Positions 10,832 through 21,106 of a DNA stretch of 64,000 nt are shown here, piece by piece. Source of the DNA: Cylindrotheca closterium (Eukaryota; Bacillariophyta; Bacillariophyceae; Bacillariales; Bacillariaceae); assembly GCA_933822405.4 (NCBI GenBank), contig CAKOGP040002180.1, positions 69,695-133,694 of the forward strand. The letters are read 5' to 3'. Below the pieces are notes generated by a model. That model searched no databases, was not told the origin of the DNA, and saw nothing but the letters and a program-made list of their open reading frames with translations. Numbering within the stretch: the stretch's first letter is position 1; the number at the start of each line of letters is the position of its first letter. The position numbers and the translations under genes are program-made.

Positions 10832-12598
10832 ATGTTATCATCTTCATCATCTTCTCCTTGGCCTGTTTTATCATCGGAGAAGTGTATGACAACGGATGAA
10901 TATGTACCTGTTTCAGTACCTTCTATATTTTCGCGCCAAGCTGCTGATCCAATCAAACGTCTTCAATATTCAAAATCTCAAATATCGATCTCGACAGAAA
11001 TCCAAAACCTGCCCAGTTCGTATGCGCAACATAAGCCACTGCATCAAGCAGCCATGTCGGACGATGAATTATCTGCATCATCATCATCATCAAACGAATC
11101 GTCATCTAGTGAATACGACCTATATGATGAAGAAACCCATCATCAACTGAAGGATTTCAATCCATGGGTAGTTGGTGAAAACTCATCTGTGACCTACTTG
11201 AAAGATTTTGACGATCTGGAACATGTCCAAGGCGAAGATCTGCATGAAGAATTGCCTGCTCGCTTCAGCGGATTGGTATTCGAAGGGAATGCAAACCCTG
11301 ATTCCAAAGAATACAAGAGAGTGTTGCATCTTTTGCAAAGTAGCAGAAGATGGAGAAGCATTGGCTTGTCGGACAAGCGTATGCGCAATGCCTCGCCAGC
11401 GTTTCTCAGCCTTGTGGTGTCTGCTCTCACAAAAACAGACCATGTGACCTTGAGCGATTGTCCGTTTGATAGAAATTTCTTTGCATGCTTGAATTCTGGA
11501 ATGCAGACTCTTAAGATTGTATTCATGATTAACGGCAACATCCCCATTACCTACGATTCAGCGGCAGTTTTTGCACGAGGACTGGCAATCTCGAAATCCC
11601 TGAAACATCTCGAAATCCAGAATGCCTGTTCCTTCGAAATTTTAGCTGGGCTGAAGTTGGCAGAAGGAATCATACAAAACAAAAGTTTGTCGAGATTATG
11701 CATCAACGAATCGAACCTTGGTGCACAGGCAGTTGATTCAATCATACAGGCTGTGTGCGATCAAGGCCTCCTCCCGAAGCTCCGTCTTTTGTCGATTGGG
11801 TTCCAATCAGAGCGTAGTTGCACGGACGCATTCACAAAGCTAGTCTCTGGTAATAAAAGCCCCAGCTTGAGACATCTGATGCTGGACTTTGATCTTCAAT
11901 ACGAACGACACGAAGGTTTCTTTCAGAGGTCATTGCCACACGAGGCTCCAGTAACGATCAATCGCAAACTGAAAGCACTGACCATAAACCACTACAAACT
12001 GGAAGACACCCAGTTGAAGTCCATACTTTTATCGATGCCCATGTTGGTGAATCTAAAATTGCAACATTGTGAAATATCGAATCTGACACCTATTATTGAT
12101 CACCTATGTCAACCAGGTGCTGCTACGAAATATTTATTTCTTCAATGGAATCGAATTAGTTTGGACCAAGTAGAGAGGTTTGTCTCTTCTCTTGCTGAGA
12201 TGCAATCATTGATATCCTTGGATCTCTGCATTAATCCTTGGGATAAAACAGATACCGATGACGAGGAGAAGCGTGTTGAACGAGTTCTGCAAACTGTTTC
12301 GCAGTGTTGGAACTTGACAGAATTCAGTGTTTCGCACGATGCGATCCTTGGCAATCTCGCGAAGAGGCATAATCTCACTCTCCAGCTAACCATCAACCGC
12401 GCTTGGAGACGAGAACTTTGCTTCGAGGACAAGAAGACTTCGCCAGCATCAAACCTCTTGCCGCTGATAGTCGCAAGAGCATTTCGAAAAACCGTAAGCA
12501 GGCCTTCAGCCCATCCGGATATTATCTTTTCTCTCTTGAAAGCACGGGTAGGCGACTTGGTACATCAACAGAATAATAGTATAGGTGAAGCACTTTAG
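10832..12598 (+). CDS. Leucine-rich-repeat-like family protein, intact copy C
   Basis: A single open frame without introns. From the ATG at 10832 it gives 588 aa; from the ATG at 11054, which matches the MSDDE start of the other copies, it gives 514 aa. The frame stays open upstream, so the longer start is possible, and its leader matches exon 1 of the MYND gene. The N-terminus is Ser/Asp/Glu-rich and disordered, followed by FNPWVVGEN, LEHVQGEDLH and RVLHLLQSSRRW. About ten irregular leucine-rich units follow (for example SLVVSALTKTDHVTLSDCPF and LTPIIDHLCQPG). The C-terminal motif INRAWRREL...LLPLIVARAFRK...LLKARVGDLVH is shared by all copies. There is no signal peptide or membrane segment. 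Function unknown; LRR folds usually bind proteins. It is the only undamaged member of the 7-14 kb array. Confidence 0.8.
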   Translation: MLSSSSSSPWPVLSSEKCMTTDEYVPVSVPSIFSRQAADPIKRLQYSKSQISISTEIQNLPSSYAQHKPLHQAAMSDDELSASSSSSNESSSSEYDLYDEETHHQLKDFNPWVVGENSSVTYLKDFDDLEHVQGEDLHEELPARFSGLVFEGNANPDSKEYKRVLHLLQSSRRWRSIGLSDKRMRNASPAFLSLVVSALTKTDHVTLSDCPFDRNFFACLNSGMQTLKIVFMINGNIPITYDSAAVFARGLAISKSLKHLEIQNACSFEILAGLKLAEGIIQNKSLSRLCINESNLGAQAVDSIIQAVCDQGLLPKLRLLSIGFQSERSCTDAFTKLVSGNKSPSLRHLMLDFDLQYERHEGFFQRSLPHEAPVTINRKLKALTINHYKLEDTQLKSILLSMPMLVNLKLQHCEISNLTPIIDHLCQPGAATKYLFLQWNRISLDQVERFVSSLAEMQSLISLDLCINPWDKTDTDDEEKRVERVLQTVSQCWNLTEFSVSHDAILGNLAKRHNLTLQLTINRAWRRELCFEDKKTSPASNLLPLIVARAFRKTVSRPSAHPDIIFSLLKARVGDLVHQQNNSIGEAL

Positions 12599-12610
12599 AC
12601 GACGAGTGGT

Positions 12611-12632
12611 GGTACTTCGTTAGCTCTAACTT
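12611..12632 (+). repeat. 3' tag repeat (TACTTCGTTAGCTCTA) after copy C
   Basis: The same short sequence follows the stop codon of copy A (about 8916..8940), copy C (here), copy D (13697..13720) and, with a partly changed end, the MYND gene (15185..15203). It lies 15-110 bp after each stop codon. It may be the 3' edge of the duplicated unit or a shared 3' UTR/polyadenylation element. It is absent after copy B. Confidence 0.6.
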
Positions 12633-12714
12633 TGGAACACTCGTTGCAGTACTTGCTACTGGTTTTTTACATGAGGTACGAGTGATCTTTTTTGGCGCAG
12701 AAGTATCTTGCAAC

Positions 12715-13621
12715 CATTTCTGACGAGGAATCATATGTACCATCGTCATCCAATGAATATGATGACCATTATGATGACGAAATCCAGGACTTAAATGCAT
12801 GGGTCTCCTCCTAAACCTTTTGTGTGTGACAATGATTGGTCTGGAATGGGAAATCCATGCATTGCACGGACCTATTTACAAAGCTAGTCGCCGGTCATCG
12901 GAGCAGCTTGACACATCTAAAGTTGGAGTTTGATTGTGGTCCATACGGAAATGTCTTCCCGAGGTCATTGCCACACGAGTGTGCAACTATCAATCGCAAT
13001 TTGCGATCACTGACAGTAATTGATTACGAATTGGAAGATTCTCATTTGAAATCATCGACGCCATGGTGTTGAATCTTTTCTTACATGATTGTGGAATATC
13101 GGATCTGTCACCTTTCATTTAGAACCTATGTCAACCTACTGTAATGCTGCAATCAGTAAACACTATCTCTTCGATTTAATCGAATTGAATTGGATCAAGT
13201 AGAGAGATTTATCTCTTCTTTGCTGAAATGCGATCATTGACATACTTGTATCTCTACAATCCTTGGTTGAAAGATGATATTGATGACAACATGGCCGAGC
13301 GCATCGTCGAGAGCCAGAGTTGTGCAAACTCTTTCGCAGAGTTGGAACTTCACAGATTTCTGCATTTCTTATATTAGTGTCTTTACGGATGCTGCAAAGA
13401 GGCATAGCCTCACTCTCCATCAAACGATCAATCACGCTTGGAGACGAGAAATTTGCTACAAGAACAGGGCCTCTTCACCAGAAGCAAACTTCTTCCCACT
13501 GATTGGTGTCGAAAGAGCACTACGAAGAACCGAAGATGATGGGCGCAAAAATCCTTCGCTCGGTCCGGAAGTCCTCTTTCCGCTCTTGAAAGAAAGGGTG
13601 GACGATTTGGTAAATCATTAG
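12715..13621 (+). pseudogene. LRR-like family copy D (heavily decayed)
   Basis: The family start is recognisable near 12715 but the ATG has become ATT, followed by TCTGACGAGGAA. After the LNAWV motif (the FNPWV equivalent) a stop appears and a block of several hundred bases, covering the first half of the repeats, is missing. Homology resumes at about 12870 (CTDLFTKLVAGH), breaks again near 13060-13290, and ends with an open C-terminal block 13274..13621 carrying NHAWRREI and LLKERVDDLVNH. An E2F-like TTTGGCGCA lies just upstream at 12691..12699. Clearly non-functional as a full protein. Confidence 0.8.
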
Positions 13622-13829
13622 ATAGTGTCAAATGTGCTATTTAGAGAACATAATATGTAGTATTTTAGAAGAAAAGAGGGAGTAAAGAGTGTCTGTGGTA
13701 CTTCGTTAGCTCTACTTTTGTCATCATTTCCCGCCCGCACATGCCGCTCCACACCGAATGAATCCTCTATCATCTTACAATAACCTCAGGATAACACCGC
13801 TATCTGCTACCCGTACCAATTGAGCGATC

Positions 13830-15076
13830 ATGGCATCATCTTCTCCTTCGCCTGCTCAGATCAAAGATCTGGCAAGGGGTGAGTGCAGTTAGATCATGGA
13901 TCTGTGGGCCTTCTCATCGACAGGGCCCATTTAGTGCTTTTGGAACTAACTTTCAGTTTGCCTTTTTACGATGGCTATACCTCTAATTATCCATTCAATC
14001 GTCGTGCAGAATATGGATACGTCGAACGACGAGAGGAAGTTTCGAAGACCCTGTTTTTCAGTGATCCGATGCACGATCCCCCAACTTTAGTCAATGTTTT
14101 CTACACGACACGAGGAATCATGACAAAGATTAGCCATCCGACGAGTGGCTACAATCAACTTTGGAGGTCTGGCGCATATGATTCCCTGCAGACTTTAGCA
14201 ACCATATTGGAAAATCCAAGGAAGCACACAGGTAAAGGTTACAGAACGACGGATCAATCAATCCGTGGATGTACACAGTGTGGGGAACCGAAACGTCGCG
14301 GTGAATTCAGTAAGAACCAATGGCGGAAGGGGCCTGATTCGTGCAGGTGCCAGGGGTGTGTTTCTGGACCCACCACGAGTGTCGTGGAAGGCTATAACCA
14401 TAATCCCGCTACGAGTAGTGCCACTCTTGGCGTGGACTACAACCACAACCAGCATCTCATTTGCGATGCGGCTGGTTGTGGCGCAGAATGTCATAATATT
14501 CGATGCGAAACATGCGGAATGGTTTATTACTGTTCTCCGTCTTGTCGAAACCGACATTCGGCAATTCATCAGTCAGAGTGTTTCCCTATTGTTATGATGA
14601 AATCAAAGGTAGCATCGAATCCAAAATCTTCCAATCACATGGAACGAGGACATGCAATGGCGACGATGTTGTCTGGAAAGCGTACCTTTGAAGCGTTGTT
14701 ATTACAAGCTGAATGCATCCATCAGGAAGATGGAAACTGGGACACTGCCATTGAGCTGTACAAGCAAATATTAGGGAATTTTGAGCAACACCAGGCATCG
14801 CCACCTGAATGGAGGAGGGTATGGATGGGACTTAGCCGGTGCTTTTTTGAGCTTGGCGACTACGACATGTCGATTCATGCTGGCACAGCAGCGCTAGAGA
14901 TGAACCGTCACTTCCCACAAGCTCATAAGTACGTAGCACTTGCTCAGAAGGCCAGTGGGGATGTGGAAGGTGCGAAAGCGACCCTGTCGAGAGCGATACT
15001 GTACGAAACTCCTTGGGACGATGATAACATTCAATCGAACAAACGACTTTGGCAAGAAATGTTTGGAGATACCTAA
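13830..15076 (+). CDS. MYND zinc-finger protein with TPR-like C-terminus
   Basis: join(13830..13878,13935..15076), 396 aa. The main frame has no ATG near its 5' end; a first exon encoding MASSSPSPAQIKDLAR with donor GTGAGT and acceptor TTTAG supplies it and keeps frame. The middle has two CxxC pairs around GEFSKNQWRKG (residues about 128-158), resembling the Stc1-type zinc-binding domain. A canonical MYND finger follows (residues about 192-231: C-x4-C, C-x2-C, YYCS-x2-C, H-x3-H-x3-C). Residues about 260-370 form TPR-like helix pairs (AIELYKQIL, GDYDMSIHAGTAALEMN). MYND domains mediate protein-protein contacts; no SET domain is present. It sits inside the LRR-like array's repeat framework: its leader and first exon resemble those of copy C, and its 3' flank carries a version of the array tag. 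Function is inferred only at the level of scaffold or regulator. Confidence 0.8.
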
Positions 15077-15302
15077 CAATTGGCATCGTTAAGGCCATTC
15101 CTATGACACATGTTTACTCACGTCGACTGCAATCGAGTTGCTATTGGGAACTACATGCTGTGGTATCAAGTAGAAAGTTTGTCTGGGTACTTCGTTAGCG
15201 CTTCGTGACTCATACACTACTACGTCAACACACTCCCGCATCTCCTCTGTGTTATTCTAATAAGATTGCCTAGTCAATTGTCATTATTTCACAGATACTG
15301 TA

Positions 15303-15878
15303 ATGATGAAATCATGTATATTCCTGTTTCTGCTCAAGTTGTACTTTTCAAGTGCGTTCATCTTCGGCGCGTCAAGGGAACAGTTGAAGAAGGAGATCGT
15401 CGACCTTTCGCGCTCAGTGGATCGAGGTCTCACTTCCACACCGGAACAAGATGCACAGATCCTGTCCCTTTTTGAAAAGTTGGAAAAGATGAACCCAACA
15501 AGGAAGACTCTCAAGTCGGACCTTGTCAATGGTGTATGGTCTTTGGAATATACAACATCAGCTCTTATCTTAGGCAAAGGAGGGGTTGGAAAGAGGGTTG
15601 GACCAGTCTTGCAAACGATCGACACCAAATCGTTGAGTGCCGAGAATTCGGAGGTTGTGGACTACTTTGGAATCAAAGTTCCCAGCAAGGTATCAGCCGA
15701 GTTGTCCCCTCAAAACGACCGGCTAACCAATGTTCAATTCAAACGATTTTCCTTTGGTCCGTTTGGGTTTGATGCTCCAGAGCAATTCAAAGGATATCTC
15801 GACGTTACATACTTGGACCAGGATCTTCGTCTCACAAGAGGGGACAAAGGAAATATCTTTGTCCTGACTAGAACTTGA
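15303..15878 (+). CDS. Plastid lipid-associated protein / fibrillin (PAP) family
   Basis: 191 aa, no intron, starting at tandem ATGs (MMKSC). The first about 20 residues are a hydrophobic signal peptide ending SSAF, which fits the ASAF-type cleavage site of diatom plastid preproteins. The rest matches the PAP/fibrillin fold: a helical start (LKKEIVDLSRSVDRG), the NPT-x-LNGVWSLEYTTS-like block (here LVNGVWSLEYTTSA), and the C-terminal signature GYLDVTYLDQDLRLTRGDKGN, VFVL-like. Fibrillins are lipocalin-like proteins of plastoglobules, thylakoids and stroma, involved in carrier and prenyl-lipid handling and photoprotection. Which subgroup is present cannot be told from sequence reading alone. 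Confidence 0.85.
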   Translation: MMKSCIFLFLLKLYFSSAFIFGASREQLKKEIVDLSRSVDRGLTSTPEQDAQILSLFEKLEKMNPTRKTLKSDLVNGVWSLEYTTSALILGKGGVGKRVGPVLQTIDTKSLSAENSEVVDYFGIKVPSKVSAELSPQNDRLTNVQFKRFSFGPFGFDAPEQFKGYLDVTYLDQDLRLTRGDKGNIFVLTRT

Positions 15879-16172
15879 ATGAAAAAATAAGCAACAATGA
15901 CCAATACAGGCATATATTCAATAGATGTATGTGGAATGAATCGTGGTTACGCCGGATTGAAAATTACAACCGTGACTTTGAGACTGATCTCTTGATGGAA
16001 GGCCGAATCATTATTGCAAGATTCTTATTTTGTATCTAAAGAGTTTAAAAGTATTGTTTCTTTCTGTTTTACCATGTTACTATATCTTTCATAAAAGTTT
16101 TTCATGTAAGTGCAGTCCTAATTTTTCAAAGTGCTCAAGCCGTTGCCACGTTGCAATTGTAGTTGATTGCAT

Positions 16173-17486
16173 TCAGCATTCTCTGTCTAAATCAATGATC
16201 GAGAGAGCACGTCCCATGTGAGAAGCTGTTGCGCAGCCTACGGATTCATCGTTGGTACCGTGGGCTTGGTTGTACCATGCAACGGTGCGTTTGATTCCCT
16301 CTTCAAAAGACACGGTCGAGTTGTACCCAAGAAGCTTGCTAGCCTTGTTGACATCGGCACAAGTGTATGGTACATCACCGGGTTGGTCGGGCAAGACATT
16401 GATAATGGCGGACTTGCCAGTGTGCTTTTGAACAAGATCGATGAAATCCTTGAGCGATGTACCCGATCCCTTTCCAAGGTTAAAGACTTCGTACTTGTGT
16501 CTGCGGTCGATAGCCCGGACAACACCTTCCACAATATCCGAAATGTAAGTGTAGTCACGAGAAGAGGAACCATCACCGAATTGCTGAATCTCGACCCCAC
16601 GGCTGATGCGGTCAATAAACTTGAATGGAGCCATATCAGGGCGTCCACGTGGACCGTAAACAGTGAAGAAACGGAGAGCCGAAGTGTTCAGGTTGTAAAG
16701 ATGGTGGTAAGTGTAGGCAAGGAGCTCGCAGGCTTTCTTGGAGGCAGCATATCTGAATTTCAAAAACAAGAACGAGAGGAGGTTAGAGATTTGAACAAGA
16801 TGAGGGCGATCCGTTGGAACAAAATGCACGACTTACGGGGAGACAGGATTGTCCACGTTTTCAGATTCGGAGAAATAGGAAGACTTGGAACCACCATAGA
16901 CCGAAGAGGAAGATGCAAAGACAAAGTTCTCAACACCAAACTTGTGGGCCAACTCCATCAAATGAGTGGTACCCTTGATGTTGGAGTGGATGTAGATGTA
17001 AGGATCCTGGATGGAAGGTCGAACTCCGGCTCTGGCAGCCATGTGGCAAATCCATTTAGGCCTTTCTTTCTCAAAGAGGTCAAGCATGAACTTTTCGTCA
17101 CAAATGTCTCCCTTGTAGATGGAGAGGCGAGATTCATCCGGGAAAAGAGATCGAAGGTGATCAAGATTGGATTGCTTGATGTCGACGCTGTAGTAGTCAT
17201 TGATTTCGTCCACAATTACAACGTCATCACCACGAGCAAGAAGATATTCGGCAACGTTGCTACCGATGAAACCGGCACCTCCTGTGACCAAAACCTTCTT
17301 GTACCCAACGTGGGGGGCAACTGGGGTTTCGGCTTCCTCGTTTAGGTCAGTGAGGCAGAATGAACTTTCGGCATGTTTCATATCTCCGTTGGTGCTGTTT
17401 TCGTTACTCGAAGTCGATCGAGATGCACTGTCATCGTCACTAGGACAGAGCACAGGCATACTGTTTGCATGTTGGATTCCTTTCAT
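16173..17486 (-). CDS. UDP-glucuronate 4-epimerase-like NAD-dependent epimerase
   Basis: complement(join(16173..16752,16837..17486)), 409 aa, with one 84-bp GT-AG intron. An approximately 60-residue Ser/Glu-rich N-terminal extension precedes a short-chain dehydrogenase/epimerase domain. Visible are the Rossmann motif GGAGFIGSN (near residue 67), the HMAARAGVR motif after the fourth strand, SSSSVYG, and the catalytic Tyr-x3-Lys (YAASKK, residue about 218), with the splice junction just before the Tyr. RFFTVYGPRGRPDMA and DYTYISDIVEG are typical of the UDP-glucuronate 4-epimerase (GAE/CapI) branch, which interconverts UDP-GlcA and UDP-GalA for cell-wall and exopolysaccharide synthesis. UDP-glucose 4-epimerase is less likely. 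Plant GAEs have an N-terminal membrane anchor; none is evident here, so a cytosolic location is inferred. Confidence 0.88.
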
Positions 17487-19398
17487 TTTGAATTGGATTG
17501 GATTGGATTGGATTGGATTAGTTGGTTCAAGCTGAGTTTATTGTGGGTGGTGTTGAATCAAGGGTGTAGGGACGCTGGTGCCACCTGTAGTTGTCAAGTT
17601 AGAAAAAGACGCAAGATTGATCGTGAGCACAAATTGATTCCATTCGTACGAGGATAGATAGCATCGCATTGGTCTCCGTGCTGCGCCAAGAATCTTCTTA
17701 CCTTTCACGAGAGATTGTCTAAAGTTTGCGTGTGGAAACGTTGTTGCGATGCTCAAGTTCCTCTATCTTCGAGGAACGGAGTGTCAAAGGTTTGATTGAT
17801 TGATTGGTGGTTTTGTATGATTTGTTTCAAAGAGGAACAATTTTGATCAGCCTCGAATCGATTCTGAATCGAACACGTGGGCAAATTTTGATGTCTGACG
17901 AGTACCACGAACTGTACTGCCTGAACCAAATTCCCTCCAAGAAGTCGTTGTTTCGTGTGGGCCGCAAAATGTCGACTTCGTGATGGCTCCTACGCAAACT
18001 CCGTAGAAACTCGCGAAATTACTGACGTCATACGGTGATGATATTGTTTTGATATATTTTTAGTTAATGTTAAAATGAACTGCTAGCACTGACTCACCAA
18101 AACAAAGAAAGTCGAGTCAGAAATGATGATGGGAAGATTGGTTCGAAAATGGAATCCGGAATTTCATAGTACTTCTCATTACGTCTCGAAATTGATTGGA
18201 CCAAATCAGAGAACCGTAATACCCGTACCAGGTACAAACAGGGGCTTAGAACACTATACCAGTACCGGGACGTACACCTCTGATCTACTGTACAGTAAGC
18301 GTCACGTATGGGATTACAACACAAAAAGAGGTCTAGAATCTTATCAGACCTCTCTCTTTCAAATGGAATACACGAGTATCTAGCATGAATCCAAGAATGT
18401 CGCTGACGTCAAGGAGATGGAACGGATTCTGCGCCGTACTGAGTATCTGGTGGTGTGGTGTTGGGGCAATTTCCGAAGGTTGGAGATTTCTTGGGTGGAG
18501 GTTTCTTGGAGGCATTGCTTTTTCGACAAGGTGGATCATATCCATCAGGGTTTGACTATTCCAGATTTTAAAACGAAGTGTTTGACTATTCAGATTGATT
18601 CCAACAAGGTCAAAAACTCAATTTGAATCTGGATTTGTCAAACTCTGATGGATGTGACTCACCTAGCTAGTAGTCATGACATGCTTGCTGCACCCAAGTT
18701 GGCAATCAAGTAACAAAAAAGCGTCGGATTCTGTCTACGTCCAACACAATCAATTGATATGATGAATCGGCAGTGAGAAATCGTGCACTCTGCAGAGTCT
18801 GCTGAAAAGGGGTTTTGCTCCATGACATTGAATATCAGTTGCGCGCAAGAATAAAAATAGGCTGCCATGGTAGCTGAATGCAATTGTCGTTGACCGGATC
18901 GGACTTCGTGTATGCATTTCGTCTCAATATAATCGAGCCATGGGAATTCGAAAAGGATCGGAACCATCATTGAATCTTTCATCATGATCATATACGGTAT
19001 ATCCGAAACATCGAATTCGATCCAGAAACGCGAAACGGAAATCATTCATCACTCCAACAGACAGCAGCAGCAGCCAAAAAGATCGCGAAAGATGACCCTC
19101 AATCAGGAAACTACACCATCTCGAAAGCCTCAAGACGGAAAAAGCTGGCCAGCCAGGGTTCCCCCATTATATAGACTACCGACAGGCCATCAATGAACGA
19201 AACGAAAAAGGTAAAGCCGAAAATATGAAGTCGTAACCCAAATGTAATCATCAACTATCCCCAAACCCGTCTACCGCTATGCGTGATTGTCCATATCACT
19301 GAAAAATATTGTCGGTGAAGATGTGTCGAGAAAGATTTGTAAAGATGTAAAGACATCTTTGTGTGTAACGGCAGCACTGTTCTGCCTTTACATATCGC
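17487..19398. other. 1.9-kb intergenic region
   Basis: No convincing gene on either strand; the open frames present are short and lack recognisable motifs. It holds a (TTGGA)n microsatellite at 17492..17520 just upstream of the epimerase start, clustered GTACC/GGTAC palindromes near 18220-18290, and an imperfect foldback at 18538..18655. TTCC/GATT-rich sequence covers the rest. It separates the epimerase promoter from the 3' end of the RNA-binding protein gene. Confidence 0.5.
18538..18655. repeat. Imperfect inverted repeat (foldback)
   Basis: The left arm (18538..about 18573) begins CATATCCATCAGGGTTTGAC and the right arm (about 18618..18655) is close to its reverse complement, ending GTCAAACTCTGATGGATGTG. 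Arms are about 35 bp with a few mismatches around a roughly 45-bp loop. Inside, GTTTGACTATTC(C)AGATT occurs twice in direct orientation. This could be a small MITE-like element or a transcribed hairpin; no target-site duplication was confirmed. Confidence 0.6.
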
Positions 19399-21106
19399 TT
19401 AGTAACGATCGCCGCCGTAACCACCGCCGCCGCCACTGTAGCCGCCGCCGCCACCACCTCTGTAGTCGTCGTAGCCTGTCAAGAAGAGCGAAAGCAAATG
19501 TGAGAAACATGTGAAAAAATCACGATCATCATCGAATACGGGGCCATCTGAAAAGGAAATCGCATTTCTGATGCATGAAAACCTTCTGAAACAGACTAGT
19601 GTGTCGATTGACAGCGGACTGAACAACATATGAACATCCATAAAGGAATGTCTTCCTGCCTGTTGGTTGAACAGCATGCAAATGTCTGTGTGTTAGATTG
19701 GCCTTACTCTTCTCACCTCCACCACCACCGCTGTAGCCTCCTCCTCCACGACCACCGTAGCCGCCACGGTCATCATATCCACCGCGACCGCCACCACGAC
19801 CACCATCGTCGTAGCCGCCACTACCTCTATCATAGCCACCGCCACCACCTCGGTCGTAGCTGAAAACAAAAACAGAGAGAAATATCAGTAAGGTTTTGAT
19901 AAATGTGCTGAATATACTATAAACTATGTAGATCCCGTTCACTTACCCGCCGCCACCGCCGTAACCACCACGGTCGTAACCGCCGCCGCCACCGCCGCCA
20001 TAACCACCTCCACCGTAGCCACCGCCACCTCCGTAGCTATGTTGAAAGAGGAAAGTGAATGAAACAAATGAGATTAGTCAAGACCAAAGGAAAGAAGGAC
20101 AATGGTTTCCAACCAACGGATAGGACTTACCCACCGCCGCCGCCGTAGCCGCCGCCTCCACCACGGTCTCCGTAACCGCCGCCTCCTCGGCCACCGCCGC
20201 CGCCGCCACCACCTCCACGGGGTTGGGCTTCATTGACACGCAGAGCACGTCCATCAACTTCTTGGCCGTTCAGCTTGGCGCAAGCAACCTCCGCATCGGC
20301 AGAAGGCATGGTGACGAAGCAGAATCCTCGGACCTTTCCAGTGTCACGATCAGTGGGCATGAAGCAGTCAGAGACAGTTCCGTATTCCTCAAACATGCCC
20401 TTGATGTCTTCTTCGCGGGTATCAAAGGAAAGGTTTCCAACGTAAAGCTTAACTTCTTCCTTTCCAGCAGGGTTGAAGGTTCCGGCTCCTCCAGGACCGA
20501 TGCCTGGGCGACGTTCACCCTTGGGTCTAGACTCATTGACACGAATTTGACGTCCGTCTAGCTGAGCTTGGTCCATCTTGGAAATTGCCTTTTCGGCTCC
20601 CTCACGAGATGCCAAAGTAACAAATCCAAATCCACGAGGGCGGGAAGTACCACGTTCAGTTGGGAGAAAGACCTCTGTAACAGTTCCGAATTGGGAGAAT
20701 TCTTCTCTAAGACGTCCTTCATCAGTGGCTGTAGCAATAAAAATAAACAAAACGGTAAGCACATCAATCTTCTCATCATCGACCAACAATACAGTACCGT
20801 GTTTCACGACTTACCATAATCAAGGTTTCCGACGTAAAGCTTAACTTCTTCGCCTCCACCATCTGGGGCTAAAATTCGAGTTGGGAATAACGGAAAACAG
20901 CCAAGTTAGAAGACATTTTCAGGTGCTGCAAGTGGAACTGCCAAAAAAATGCCAATCAATCAACGAGACTATATGACATGTGGAAACGTACCTGGAGCGC
21001 CACCATCGGCTGGTGGGCCAGAATCGTGGGGTGCATCAGCTGGTGGTGCATCCGCTGGGGCTCCACGATCGGGAGAACGAGATCTACTGCGACTTCTATC
21101 GGCCAT
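19399..21106 (-). CDS. Two-RRM RNA-binding protein with glycine/tyrosine-rich tail
   Basis: Six exons: complement(join(19399..19475,19717..19859,19947..20036,20131..20728,20815..20868,20992..21106)), 358 aa; all five introns are GT-AG and keep frame. The short N-terminus is an RS-like stretch ([12 protein letters not shown]). Two RRMs follow, each with clear RNP2 and RNP1: LYVGNLDY and RGFGFVTL in the first, LYVGNLSF and RGFCFVTM in the second. The last about 130 residues are GGY/RGG-type repeats ([21 protein letters not shown]) ending GGDRY. The protein resembles glycine-rich or nucleolin-like RNA-binding proteins acting in splicing, mRNA stability or condensates. Unusually for this window it has five introns, three of which divide the glycine-rich tail; exon 4 (90 nt) could be skipped without changing the frame. 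The promoter side holds clustered TACCGGTAC-type palindromes (21313..21346). Confidence 0.88.

Noticed and set aside
13883..13934. MYND gene starting upstream in the uninterrupted frame
   Set aside because: The frame there opens with GTG, not ATG; a two-exon model with a good donor and acceptor gives a proper start.
18123..18383. Short plus-strand open frame in the 1.9-kb intergenic region
   Set aside because: 86 residues without recognisable motif or compositional support, and it crosses the GTACC-rich non-coding stretch.
19001..19200. Possible structured RNA or tRNA-like sequence (GGGTTCCCCC)
   Set aside because: No cloverleaf, A box or B box could be built around it.
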